A stretch of DNA of 40,372 bases, from the NCBI GenBank assembly GCA_002304435.1, contig NEUZ01000009.1:1-40372 (forward strand), given 5' to 3'. Within the stretch, counting starts at the first letter, position 1; the number at the start of each line of letters is the position of its first letter. Below, in pieces: positions 1-7,398 of the stretch. The position numbers and the translations under genes are program-made. The notes beneath the pieces were generated by a model. The model was not told the origin of the DNA. It worked only from the letters and a program-made list of their open reading frames with translations, and ran no database searches. Source of the DNA: Opitutia bacterium Tous-C8FEB (lineage in GTDB: Bacteria > Verrucomicrobiota > Verrucomicrobiia > Opitutales > Opitutaceae).

Positions 1-261
1 GATGAACAACTCCACTTGGCTAGGGGCGATCCCGGACCGGGCGAGGGCCGCGCGGCCGGCGGCCGCGCTGGCGGCGGACGCCCGGGTGCCCGGGGGCCAC
101 ATCCGCCGGCTGCGGATGCCCGTCATCAGCTCCAGCCGCCCCGCGGGCAGTCGGAGGCGGGTGTAAAGCGGCTCCAGCCGGCGCTCGATCTCGGCGGAGG
201 TGAGTTCCTCCTCCGGCAGCGCGGTCGCGAGCGACTCAAGGCAGACGTCCCTGAAGTGCAT
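1..261 (-). CDS. KAS-III-like 3-oxoacyl-ACP synthase, N-terminal part (runs off the window)
   Basis: Reading the minus strand from the ATG at 261 gives 87 codons open to the window edge. The protein starts MHFRDVCLESLATALPEEEL and continues with segments such as LRLPAGRLELMTGIRSRR and a PGTRASAASAAAGRAAL stretch. This is the N-terminal pattern of FabH/KAS-III-type condensing enzymes of the thiolase fold, which join an acyl-CoA or acyl-ACP primer to malonyl-ACP. The catalytic Cys, His and Asn would lie beyond the edge, so activity cannot be judged. The start lies 8 bp after the stop of the FabI-like gene, so it is the seventh gene of the operon. It could instead be an OleA-like or specialised KAS-III. 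The family call is fairly sure; the substrate is unknown. Confidence 0.8.
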   Translation of the reverse strand, partial: MHFRDVCLESLATALPEEELTSAEIERRLEPLYTRLRLPAGRLELMTGIRSRRMWPPGTRASAASAAAGRAALARSGIAPSQVELFI

Positions 262-269
262 CCCGGGAA

Positions 270-1076
270 TCACGGCCGCATCGCGAGGCGGACCACCTCC
301 TGGTCGAACGTGTTGCAGGCGAGGCCGGCGTCGACGACCACGGTCGTGCCATTGAGGCCGCTGCTGCGGGGACTGAGCAGGAACGCAGCCACGTCGGCGA
401 CCTCCTGCGTAGCGAGACTGCGCTTCCGAAAGGTCAGCTTCTCGGCGTAGAGGTAGCTCTCGAGATAACCGGGGATGCCGGCGGAGGAGCTGGTGCGGAG
501 CGGGCCGGCGCCCACGACATTGAAGCGGACGGCGGAGTCGGCACTGAAGGACTTGGCGAGGAAACGCGCGCAGGACGCTAGCGCGGCCTTGATCGGCCCC
601 ATATACCCGTAGTTGTCCGGAGTGACCTGCAGCGAGGAAATGCCGATCGTGACCACGGACGCGTCTGCGGCGAGGAGCGGCTTGAGCGCGCGGGACAACT
701 CCACCAGTGAGAACGCGGAGATGGTGGTCGCCTGCAGGAAATCGGCCCGGCTGGTCTCGTGGAAGGGCTTCAGGCCCTCGCGGTAGTTGGCGAACGCGAT
801 CGAGTGGACCACGCCGTGTAACGGACCAAGGCCGGCGGCCTGCAGTTCTGCCGCGAGCCGCGCCGGCGCGCCCTCCTCCTCCACGTCGCAGACAAAAGCC
901 GTGCGGTCACCGAGGAGCGCCGCGAGCGATTGCCGGCGCGCGGCCGAGCGTACACTGTACACGACCCTCGCCCCCTGCTCCTCAAGCGTGCGCGCGATGT
1001 GCCAAGCGACACTGCGCCGGTTGGCGATGCCGGTCACCAGCACCGTGCGGCCGGCCAGCTGCAGGAAATCGCTCAT
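270..1076 (-). CDS. fabI: FabI-like enoyl-ACP reductase (SDR family)
   Basis: 268 aa. It is predicted to reduce trans-2-enoyl-ACP with NAD(P)H in the last step of a type II fatty-acid elongation round. The N-terminal cofactor loop TGIANRRSVAWHIA (from residue 15) is characteristic of FabI. The catalytic Tyr-x6-Lys pair is Y156 and K163 in PDNYGYMGPIKAAL, followed by GPLRTSSSAGI at 191-201. By position counting, the place of the second FabI tyrosine (Y146 in E. coli) is Ile here. Length is normal for FabI (about 260). The ATG overlaps the stop of the FabZ-like gene by 4 bp (ATGA), which suggests translational coupling. Given the operon, it may be a pathway-specific reductase and not the housekeeping one. 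Confidence 0.9.
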   Translation of the reverse strand: MSDFLQLAGRTVLVTGIANRRSVAWHIARTLEEQGARVVYSVRSAARRQSLAALLGDRTAFVCDVEEEGAPARLAAELQAAGLGPLHGVVHSIAFANYREGLKPFHETSRADFLQATTISAFSLVELSRALKPLLAADASVVTIGISSLQVTPDNYGYMGPIKAALASCARFLAKSFSADSAVRFNVVGAGPLRTSSSAGIPGYLESYLYAEKLTFRKRSLATQEVADVAAFLLSPRSSGLNGTTVVVDAGLACNTFDQEVVRLAMRP

Positions 1077-1525
1077 TGGGCGGCGGTACCGGCCGGGGCC
1101 TTCCAGGCGACGGCGAACTCGAGCGACAGGATGCGCACGCCGTCCTCGCGCCGGATCGAGCCCGCGAGCATCGTGAATCCACCAAGGGCATCCTTCTCCT
1201 TCACCTCGAGGAGCACGCGGTCGCCCGGGTAGACGGGATGGCGGAAGCGAACCTCGGAGATCTTCGCGATCAGGGGCAGCCCCTCGCCGGGGGCGGCGCC
1301 GGCCTCCCGCGCCTTGAGGGCCATATGGCACGCGGCCGCCTGGAACACGGCCTCGCAGAGCAGCACGCCGGGAGTAATGGGCGCGCCCGGGTAGTGCCCC
1401 TTGTAGAAGTCCTCCTCCGCCCGCCAGGTGCGGCGGGCCACCAGCGTGCCAGGACCGCGGCTGACGATCTCGTCGACGAACAGGAAGGGCGGCCGGTGCG
1501 GGATCAGGTCGGTGACGGCGGTCAT
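1073..1525 (-). CDS. fabZ: FabZ-like 3-hydroxyacyl-ACP dehydratase
   Basis: 150 aa, a single hot-dog-fold domain. It is expected to dehydrate 3-hydroxyacyl-ACP to the enoyl-ACP. The opening [14 protein letters not shown] (7-20) is the FabZ signature. The catalytic His44 lies in [13 protein letters not shown] and the catalytic Glu58 in GVLLCEA, with the usual 14-residue spacing. It overlaps both neighbours by 4 bp (the CrtI-like gene upstream and the FabI-like gene downstream), so all three are probably translated in series. No ketoreductase (FabG) is seen in the visible part of the operon; it would lie past the left edge or be supplied by primary metabolism. The family is sure; the symbol is by homology only. 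Confidence 0.9.
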   Translation of the reverse strand: MTAVTDLIPHRPPFLFVDEIVSRGPGTLVARRTWRAEEDFYKGHYPGAPITPGVLLCEAVFQAAACHMALKAREAGAAPGEGLPLIAKISEVRFRHPVYPGDRVLLEVKEKDALGGFTMLAGSIRREDGVRILSLEFAVAWKAPAGTAAQ

Positions 1526-2967
1526 AGGGCGGCGGCACGCTTTTCGGCGTGGAGGGCCTTGTCGATCCTGTTCGCGACGATGACCCCGTAGTTGATGGTC
1601 CCAAGCCAGCCGGACATAATGATGCCGACGGAGCCGGCGTGGAAGAGGCCGGGCAGCTGGTCCGGCAGGTCCATCGAGACCTTGAGTCCCTCGAACTTGG
1701 TGCCGAACGAGGTGCCCGCCCAGTGGGTCGTGTACCGCTCGATCGTCCGCGGCGTGGCGGCCTCGCGCCAGTCGATCTTGGTCCGCACGTCCGGGATGTA
1801 GCGTTCGAGCGCGACGATCGACTCTTCAATGAGCCGCTCCTTCGCGCGGGCGTACTCCTCCTCAGAGAGCCCCTGCCAGTCCTCGTGGCGGGCGTTGAGG
1901 GAAACCACGATCGCGTAACGGTCCGAACCAGGGCGGGTGTCCGGGTAATAGACCGAGAAGGTGCGGCTGGTGGTGTCGAAGGCGGTCAGCTCGCCGCTGC
2001 TGAAGCGGGGCGCGGCCGAGGTGAACACAAGGTCGCCGATGTGCGGGATCGACTCCCCGCGGCGGATGCCGAGATAGACTTGGCAGGAGCTGGAGTTGAC
2101 CCGCACCGCGCGCGCGGCCGCGAGGTAGTCGGGCGCAAGGTGCTCCTCGCCGGCAAGGCGGAACAGGGTAGTTTTAAGGTTGGCGTTGGAGAGCACGGCC
2201 TTGGCGCGGATCACACGCCCCCCCTTGGCGACGATGCCGGCCGCGACCTTCCGCCCGCCACGCTCCTCCACCAGAATACGCTCGACCAGAACCTTCTTCC
2301 GCAGCTCGACCCCATTGCGGCGGAGCTCGTCCACCATCTTCGCGATCAGCTGGTCGGAACCGCCCCGGAAGGTGTAGACGCCGGAGCCCATGAAGTTCGA
2401 GAAGACGATCCCGTAGGTGATCGCGGGGTCCTCGGTGGTCGAGCCGTTGGCGTAGGCGATGGGCTCCATCAGCAGCCGCTGCACATCGTCCCGGCCGGGG
2501 AAGAAGCGGTTGAACATCTCCCCCGTGGTCTCGCGGTGATCGTCGTAGAAGTTCATCCCCCGCAGGTGCTCGTAGAAGGCTTCCACCTGCTCCCGCGGCA
2601 GCCCGAAGGACTCCACCAGCACGCGGGTATAGTCCTCGCGGGTGAAAGTGGTGCGGACGTCCATCTGGGGATTGACGAAGCGGATGTCCCGCAGCGGCAC
2701 GATCGCGTCGGCGATCTCGCGGGTCCAGTACTTGCGGCAGCTCTTGATCATCCCGCTGGGGAAGCCGTGGAGCGAAATGTCGAAGATGTGCCCGCCGCGG
2801 CGCGTGAACCAAGTGGCGAGCCCGCCGAACTGGTAGTGGTGCTCGAGCAGCAGCACCCGGTGGCCGGCCTTGGCGAGGACGTTCGCCCCGGTGAGGCCGC
2901 CCAGGCCGCTGCCAATGACGATCACGTCGTATTCGTCCGCCACCCCCTTGAGCCAGTCGTAAGCCAT
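1522..2967 (-). CDS. CrtI/phytoene-desaturase-like FAD oxidoreductase 1
   Basis: 481 aa. It has an N-terminal FAD dinucleotide-binding fold, [20 protein letters not shown], with GxGxxG at residues 19-24, the ribose-binding acidic residue near E42 and a QFGG motif at 46-49. The C-terminal end, [20 protein letters not shown], matches the second FAD/substrate region of CrtI and CrtO/COG1233 enzymes. The family carries out desaturations, isomerisations or saturations of long hydrophobic chains, usually membrane-associated. No phytoene synthase or other carotenoid gene is nearby; the neighbours are fatty-acid enzymes, so an acyl-ACP or polyene substrate is more likely than phytoene. The gene starts 65 bp after the second CrtI-like gene and overlaps fabZ by 4 bp. 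The reaction cannot be stated from sequence. Confidence 0.9.
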   Translation of the reverse strand: MAYDWLKGVADEYDVIVIGSGLGGLTGANVLAKAGHRVLLLEHHYQFGGLATWFTRRGGHIFDISLHGFPSGMIKSCRKYWTREIADAIVPLRDIRFVNPQMDVRTTFTREDYTRVLVESFGLPREQVEAFYEHLRGMNFYDDHRETTGEMFNRFFPGRDDVQRLLMEPIAYANGSTTEDPAITYGIVFSNFMGSGVYTFRGGSDQLIAKMVDELRRNGVELRKKVLVERILVEERGGRKVAAGIVAKGGRVIRAKAVLSNANLKTTLFRLAGEEHLAPDYLAAARAVRVNSSSCQVYLGIRRGESIPHIGDLVFTSAAPRFSSGELTAFDTTSRTFSVYYPDTRPGSDRYAIVVSLNARHEDWQGLSEEEYARAKERLIEESIVALERYIPDVRTKIDWREAATPRTIERYTTHWAGTSFGTKFEGLKVSMDLPDQLPGLFHAGSVGIIMSGWLGTINYGVIVANRIDKALHAEKRAAAL

Positions 2968-2977
2968 TTAAGCAGCA

Positions 2978-3023
2978 GAGCGTGGGCGCTCGGGGGCGGC
3001 TTGCCAATCCCGCGCTAGGGATT
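2978..3023 (-). promoter_or_regulatory. Two small hairpins in the leader of CrtI-like gene 1
   Basis: The 65-bp gap between the two CrtI-like genes holds two perfect inverted repeats: a 5-bp stem with a 4-nt loop (2978-2991) and a 6-bp stem AATCCC/GGGATT with a 6-nt loop (3006-3023). Neither has a U-run after it, so they are not terminators. They could mark an mRNA processing or stability site between the operon halves. The role is inferred. Confidence 0.3.
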
Positions 3024-3032
3024 TCGCACGGC

Positions 3033-4463
3033 TCACCCGCGCTGCAGGATGTGATGGTTGGCCATCGATATCCCGCTCAGCATCGCCCCGACAATCCCGA
3101 GGAAACCCTGGTCCGTGCCGCAAAGGTAGACGTTGGGCGCGGCGGTGAGGCCCCGGCGGTGCTTCACCCCGGAACCGTAGACGGCGCCGCGCTGGTGACC
3201 GGTGAATCGCGTGATGGTGCGCGGGGTGAACATATCGGTGGCGACCGTCGCGGCGGCCAGCTCCGCGTCCGGCACCGGGGGCAGGAACCGCCGGGCGCTG
3301 GCCTGCACCGCGCCAAACCACTCCTGCTTCCGCGCGCGGTATTCCGGCTCCGGCCACGCCATCCAATCCTCGGGTCGCGCGAGGGAGGTCACGCGGAACC
3401 AGCCCTCGGCCAGCGCCTCGCCCGGGTCGTAGGCGAAGTTGTTCGGAAAACAAATCACGCCGCTGCGGACGTCCACGGGCGCCGCCGGGCACGCGTAGTC
3501 GAAGTTCCGGCCCTCGCTGAAGAAAACAATGGTGTCCCCGGACCAGCCCAACGCGGCCGGGGCGCGGTCGAGCACCGTGATAGTCTCGACGAATGAGAGC
3601 CGCCCTGACTCCGTGGGCCGCGGGGTGGGCAGGCCGCCGGCGGAGAGCAGGGCCTCGGTTTCGGGCGCGCCGACTGACGAGAGGACGTGGTCCGCCGTGA
3701 TCACGGCGCCGTCATCGAGCTCGACCCCGGCGGCGCGGCCCTCCCGGAGCAGGATGCGGCGCACGCCACATTTCATCCGCCGCTCGCCGCCAGCCTCCCG
3801 GTACTTGGCGAGCAGCACGCGCAGGATGCGGCGCACCCCCTCCGCGGGGCGGGCGAAACCCTCGAGGAAGAGGGCCTTGAAGAGGATCACGAACTGGCTG
3901 AAGTCCATATCCCGCTCGGTCGGACTCCCGTAGAACATCACCGGGCAGAACAGCATATCCTCCAGCAGCGGGTCGGAAAGGTGGCGGCGGACCACTTCCC
4001 GGGCGGAGGCGGGGGCGGCATCGAGGGAGACCTCGTCGTGGGCCCGGACCGCGGCGACGAGCGCGCGGAACCCATCGATCTGCGCCGGGAAAGCGCGCGC
4101 AACCTCGGCCTCGAGCACCTGGAAATCATTCGTGAAGCGCAAATCCGCCGCCCCGGGACCAAACGCGATCCGCGAACCGAGTTGCCCGCGGAGGGCGAGC
4201 TCGTCGCGGTCGATGCGGAGCTGGCGCAGCAGCTTGGTGAGCGGCGTCCCTTTAACGCCCGGCGGCACGTAGTTGGTCAGCGCGTGGAGACCAACATCAT
4301 AGCGGCGCCCCTCGCGGCTGTAAAAGCCGTTGAGGCCGCCGACGGCGTTGTGGCGCTCGAAGATGCAGACTTGGCGTCCAAAGTGGGCGAGCCGGATCCC
4401 GGCGGCGAGGCCGGCCATCCCCGCGCCAATGATGACCACGTCGTAGTGCGAGCGGGAGTTCAT
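3033..4463 (-). CDS. CrtI/phytoene-desaturase-like FAD oxidoreductase 2
   Basis: 476 aa, the same broad family as the 1522-2967 product but clearly divergent from it. The N-terminal FAD motif is YDVVIIGAGMAGLAAGIRLA (GxGxxG at 13-18, acidic residue E36), followed by AVGGLNGFYSREGRRYDVGLH. The C-terminal FAD region is YLCGTDQGFLGIVGAMLSG. Length is typical of CrtI-type enzymes (about 480-520). Two different CrtI-type genes in series next to ACP and FAS genes suggest consecutive redox steps on a chain carried by ACP. The start codon lies 15 nt after the T-run of an intrinsic terminator (4479-4502), so this gene and those after it may be transcribed less than the ACP and ketosynthase. Substrate unknown. 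Confidence 0.9.
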   Translation of the reverse strand: MNSRSHYDVVIIGAGMAGLAAGIRLAHFGRQVCIFERHNAVGGLNGFYSREGRRYDVGLHALTNYVPPGVKGTPLTKLLRQLRIDRDELALRGQLGSRIAFGPGAADLRFTNDFQVLEAEVARAFPAQIDGFRALVAAVRAHDEVSLDAAPASAREVVRRHLSDPLLEDMLFCPVMFYGSPTERDMDFSQFVILFKALFLEGFARPAEGVRRILRVLLAKYREAGGERRMKCGVRRILLREGRAAGVELDDGAVITADHVLSSVGAPETEALLSAGGLPTPRPTESGRLSFVETITVLDRAPAALGWSGDTIVFFSEGRNFDYACPAAPVDVRSGVICFPNNFAYDPGEALAEGWFRVTSLARPEDWMAWPEPEYRARKQEWFGAVQASARRFLPPVPDAELAAATVATDMFTPRTITRFTGHQRGAVYGSGVKHRRGLTAAPNVYLCGTDQGFLGIVGAMLSGISMANHHILQRG

Positions 4464-4478
4464 CGGCGGGCGGGCAGC

Positions 4479-4502
4479 AAAAAGCCGGGCCTGCGGCCCG
4501 GC
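4479..4502 (-). terminator. Intrinsic terminator inside the lipid operon
   Basis: On the minus strand, an 8-bp perfect GC stem (4502-4495 with 4491-4484, loop GCA) is followed at once by five T residues (4483-4479). This is the classic layout of a Rho-independent terminator. It lies in the 64-bp gap between the ACP gene and CrtI-like gene 2, so it would make the first two genes more abundant than the remaining five, or act as a regulated attenuator. Confidence 0.65.
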
Positions 4503-4527
4503 CGGAGGGAGAGGAGGAGGCGGCGGT

Positions 4528-4791
4528 TCAACCCTTGGCGGGCAACGCGTTAAACTTCGGGGTCAGGTACTCCGCGCAGCTGTCGAGCGAGGCGAGTTGG
4601 AGGTAGTCCGCCTCCGGGACCTCGATGCCGTGCCGCTTCCGCAGCTCCATCACGATGTCGAGGAAGTCCATGCTATCGAGCTGGAGCTGGTCGCGGAGCC
4701 GCACGTCGGATTTGACGTTGGTCAGATCCTCGTCCGGGGCGATGTCGGCGATGATGTCGAGCACCAGCTTCTTGCAGTCGTCTTTGGTCAT
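4528..4791 (-). CDS. Acyl carrier protein
   Basis: 87 aa, acidic and helical. The phosphopantetheine attachment serine is S40 in LQLDSMDFLDIV, matching the DSL/DSM-type motif of ACPs. The C-terminal part is IEVPEADYLQLASLDSCAEYL, as in helix III and IV of the fold. It would carry the growing chain between the ketosynthase, dehydratase, reductases and possibly the two FAD enzymes of the same operon. It starts 18 bp after the ketosynthase stop. It differs from typical housekeeping AcpP in having a basic patch (MELRKRHG) after the modified serine and a longer tail (TPKFNALPAKG), so it is probably a dedicated carrier. Confidence 0.92.
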   Translation of the reverse strand: MTKDDCKKLVLDIIADIAPDEDLTNVKSDVRLRDQLQLDSMDFLDIVMELRKRHGIEVPEADYLQLASLDSCAEYLTPKFNALPAKG

Positions 4792-4809
4792 GGGCGCAGG
4801 GGCAGCGGA

Positions 4810-6048
4810 TTAGGGGACAAAGCGACGAACAATCAACGTGGAATTTATCCCCAGCATGCCGAACGAGTTATTGAGGATGGTATCGACGCGGGCCGCCTGG
4901 CGGGGCTGGTTCAGGACGAGCCCGGGGATGGCGCACTGGGGGTCGAGATCGTCGACATTGATGGTGGGGTGGACGGTCAGGTCGTCGAAGCTGGGCAGGT
5001 TGCCGGCCAGTTCGAGGGCACCCGCCGCCCCCATCGTGTGGCCGATGAAGCTCTTGGTGTTGTTGATGTGCGTGTCGGGGCAGCCTTCCCCGAAGACGGC
5101 ACGGATGGCCTCACACTCCTGGATGTCACCCAAGGGGGTGGCGGTGGCGTGCGTGTTAACAATATGAATCCCGGCGGGGGCGAGGCCGGCGCGAGCCAAG
5201 GCGGCGCGGACGCACTCGGCCTGGCGCTGGGGATTCGGCAGCACGTAGTCGCTGGCGTCGCTATTCACGTGGTAACCAGCGATTTCCGCGTAAATGCGGG
5301 CGCCGCGGGCGCGGGCATCCTCGAGGCGTTCCAAGGTGTAGAGGCAGCCCCCCTCCGAAATCACGATGCCATTGCGGGCTTTGTCGAAGGGCCGGGAGGC
5401 CCGGGCGGGCTCGGCGTGCGTGGCGAGGGCGTTCTGGGACTTGAAGCCCGCAAAGATCCCAAAAGTGTGAATGCTCTCGCTCACCCCGCCGCAGAGAGCG
5501 AAGTCGACCTCCCCGAGCCGGAGCATCTGCGTGGCGTGGATTAGACCCATATTCCCCGCCGCGCAGGCGGCGCCGATGGTGTACGCGGGGCCCGTGGTCC
5601 CGAGGTTTAGCGAGGTTTCCCCGGCGGGGTTGTTCGCGACCGTCCGAGGGTTGTGGTAATGGGACCAGAACTTAGTGTCGTAGTTGAACTTGGAGATGTT
5701 GTAGACCTCGTTCTCGGTCTCGACATTGCCGTGCTCGGTGCAGCCGATGTAAATGCCGACGCGATCCCGCGGCAGGGTGTCGAGGCTCACCCCCGCATCC
5801 GCGAGCGCTTCCCGAGCGCAATAGATCGAGATGCTGCCGGCGCGGGTGCCGACCCGCAGTTCCTTCTTCTTCTGGTAGCGCAGCGGGTCGTGATGGCAGA
5901 CCCCAGCCAGTTGGCTGCCCATATAGCGGACGTCGATCCGCTCGATCCCGGCGACGCCCGTCAGCAGGTGCCGGCGGAATTCCGCCAGGGAGTTGCCGTT
6001 CGGGGCGGTCAGACCGACGCCGGTGATGACGATGCGGGAGGGCTGCAT
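4810..6048 (-). CDS. FabF-like beta-ketoacyl-ACP synthase (KAS I/II type)
   Basis: 412 aa, the usual length for FabF. It performs decarboxylative condensation of malonyl-ACP with an acyl-ACP. The thiolase-fold triad is complete: C162 in TIGAACAAGN, H300 in VNTHATATPLGD and H337 in SFIGHTMGAAGALE. The C-terminal NNSFGMLGINSTLIV is the conserved glycine-rich end. Because Cys is retained, this is an elongating enzyme and not a chain-length-factor homologue. It is the first gene of a minus-strand operon. Its ATG at 6048 is preceded by ACTCTTCGTCCGC with no Shine-Dalgarno sequence. The promoter must lie in 6049-6314, shared with the divergent small membrane-protein gene. Specific product unknown. 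Confidence 0.93.
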   Translation of the reverse strand: MQPSRIVITGVGLTAPNGNSLAEFRRHLLTGVAGIERIDVRYMGSQLAGVCHHDPLRYQKKKELRVGTRAGSISIYCAREALADAGVSLDTLPRDRVGIYIGCTEHGNVETENEVYNISKFNYDTKFWSHYHNPRTVANNPAGETSLNLGTTGPAYTIGAACAAGNMGLIHATQMLRLGEVDFALCGGVSESIHTFGIFAGFKSQNALATHAEPARASRPFDKARNGIVISEGGCLYTLERLEDARARGARIYAEIAGYHVNSDASDYVLPNPQRQAECVRAALARAGLAPAGIHIVNTHATATPLGDIQECEAIRAVFGEGCPDTHINNTKSFIGHTMGAAGALELAGNLPSFDDLTVHPTINVDDLDPQCAIPGLVLNQPRQAARVDTILNNSFGMLGINSTLIVRRFVP

Positions 6049-6172
6049 GCGGACGAAGAGTCAGCCGTACCCAAGCCGACGGCGAACGCAACCCCAGCCT
6101 GCCTCGCGGGCCCGAATTCCGGGGATAAGCCGGGGTCGCGCACGCCCCTTGGGGCACCCAGCCTCTTCCGCG

Positions 6173-6251
6173 AAGGGTCGGGCCAACGAAGCCGCCGGGC
6201 GGCACCGGGATCACACCCGGCGCCGGCATCCCCCGGCGTGGCCCGACCCTT
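6173..6251. promoter_or_regulatory. Cloverleaf-like structured element between divergent genes
   Basis: A perfect 13-bp inverted repeat (6173-6185 with 6239-6251; AAGGGTCGGGCCA) encloses three smaller perfect hairpins in a row: 6191-6203 (GCCGC/GCGGC), 6205-6220 (CCGGG/CCCGG, loop ATCACA) and 6221-6238 (CGCCGG/CCGGCG). Together they fold as a four-way junction. On the plus strand a pyrimidine-rich TCCTTTTCC follows. I recognise no known riboswitch or tRNA motif in it. It lies 63 bp before the small membrane-protein gene and 124 bp before the ketosynthase gene, so it could act in either leader, be a small RNA, or be a genomic repeat. Confidence 0.4.
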
Positions 6252-6314
6252 TCCTTTTCCCCGGCGCTGAATTTTCCGTGGACAACCCGGCGCGCCCCAC
6301 TTCACCGTCCAGGA

Positions 6315-6566
6315 ATGGCCCAGCAGGAACCGCAGGAACAGAAGTTCACCACTCCCGGCAGCCTCGCCGTCGACGCCGTGCTGACGCTCGGCTGCTTCGC
6401 CTTCCTTTACAACGTGGTCTCGCCCCACGTGCCCTCGAACGACAAGGCGATGATCGTGCTTTGGTCGGTCCTGACGTCGGCCTGCATGACCGGTACGTTC
6501 TGGCTCTGCGTCCAAATGTTCCGCGTCGTCCTCCGCGCCCAGCGCGAGGCGAAGCGCGGCCGCTGA
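6315..6566 (+). CDS. Small two-helix membrane protein, function unknown
   Basis: 83 aa. A polar head (MAQQEPQEQKFTTPG) is followed by a hydrophobic stretch at about 17-36, a short polar loop (SPHVPSNDK) and a second hydrophobic stretch at about 45-72, ending in a basic tail (RAQREAKRGR). By the positive-inside rule the C-terminus should be cytoplasmic, and with two helices so should the N-terminus. I do not recognise a family. It is supported as a real gene by the clean membrane topology, a purine-rich AGGA just before the ATG (closer than a normal Shine-Dalgarno), and its place 65 bp before a lipoprotein gene in the same direction. It could also be linked to the divergent lipid operon. Confidence 0.65.
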   Translation: MAQQEPQEQKFTTPGSLAVDAVLTLGCFAFLYNVVSPHVPSNDKAMIVLWSVLTSACMTGTFWLCVQMFRVVLRAQREAKRGR

Positions 6567-6600
6567 GACGCGCCTGCGGGCCCGGTTCGAGTTGCGCGCG

Positions 6601-6629
6601 GGACGGACTCCATTACGGTCCGACCGTCC
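6601..6629 (+). promoter_or_regulatory. Start-proximal hairpin before the lipoprotein gene
   Basis: Two alternative pairings share bases 6604-6606: CGGAC (6604-6608) with GTCCG (6618-6622), or GGACGG (6601-6606) with CCGTCC (6624-6629). The second ends two bases before the proposed ATG at 6632. Such a structure would limit ribosome access. A regulatory role is speculative. Confidence 0.25.
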
Positions 6630-6631
6630 AG

Positions 6632-7378
6632 ATGAACGCCGCCGCTCAGATGCCTGCCCGTTCTCGGCCGCGACCAGCTCCGGTCGCCTGCCTCGCGCTG
6701 GTTTGCTCCCTGTTCGCGGCGGGTTGCGCCACGACCCACGAGTTAAAGGTCGACGCAATCGCGAAGCCAAAGGCGGAAAACGCGATCTCCTACGAGATCC
6801 GCAACAAGAACCCTTTGGTGGCCGATGATTCGCTGCGCTACAAGGAAGCGGCGAATCTGGTTAAGACCGGCCTCTCCGGCCGCGGGCTCTATGAGGCCCC
6901 GGGGAACGTGAAGGCCGATATGGTGATCGACCTCGACTACGGCGTGGGCCCGCCGCAGGTGCGCCGCGAGACGGTGTCCGAGCCGGTCTACATCACGCTG
7001 CCGGGCCAGATCCGTACCGAGCGCGTGCAGGTGGGCACGGACTCGCAGGGCCGCCCCGTCTACCAGACCATCACAGTGCAGGATCCGCCCACGACGGAGT
7101 TCGCGGGGTTCCGCGAGTATATGGTGACCGTGGTGGTGTACGAGAAGTACCTCCGGCTCACCGCCCGCGAGAACAAGGAACCGGTCGAGGGGCAGCCCCC
7201 GGTCGAGGTCTGGACCCTCGACATTACCAGCGAGGGCGAGAGCAAGGACATCCGTAAACACCTGCCCATCCTCGTGGCCGCCAGCATCGACTTCGTCGGC
7301 AAGGACACCCAGGGCCAGAAGACCATCCGCATTAAGGACAACGCCAGCGACATCGCCTTTGTGAAGAAGGGGATGTGA
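6632..7378 (+). CDS. Predicted outer-membrane or periplasmic lipoprotein
   Basis: 248 aa from the ATG at 6632; a second in-frame ATG at 6650 would give 242 aa. A basic N-region is followed by a hydrophobic core and LVCSLFAAGCATTH, where Cys32 is a plausible lipidation site (lipobox AAGC; Ala at -3 is weaker than Leu). The mature part is soluble, beta-rich in appearance, with segments such as YEIRNKNPLVADDSLRYKEA and a VTVVVYEKYLRLTA stretch. It loosely resembles DUF4136-type lipoproteins of Bacteroidetes and Verrucomicrobia, but I cannot name the family with certainty. No Shine-Dalgarno sequence is present. Function unknown; secretion and lipid anchoring are the supported parts. Confidence 0.8.
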   Translation: MNAAAQMPARSRPRPAPVACLALVCSLFAAGCATTHELKVDAIAKPKAENAISYEIRNKNPLVADDSLRYKEAANLVKTGLSGRGLYEAPGNVKADMVIDLDYGVGPPQVRRETVSEPVYITLPGQIRTERVQVGTDSQGRPVYQTITVQDPPTTEFAGFREYMVTVVVYEKYLRLTARENKEPVEGQPPVEVWTLDITSEGESKDIRKHLPILVAASIDFVGKDTQGQKTIRIKDNASDIAFVKKGM

Positions 7379-7398
7379 GGCTGCCACCCGAGACGGTC

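Noticed and set aside
1522-4463. Calling the two FAD enzymes carotenoid desaturases (crtI)
   Set aside because: No phytoene synthase, cyclase or other carotenoid gene is in the window, and the operon partners are fatty-acid enzymes. Only the family level is supported.
6173-6251. Reading the cloverleaf-like element as a tRNA
   Set aside because: The outer stem is 13 bp, not 7. There is no T-loop or D-loop consensus and no anticodon loop of 7 nt.
6584-6591. GGTTCGAG, similar to a tRNA T-loop
   Set aside because: No acceptor, D-arm or anticodon stem could be placed around it; chance match.
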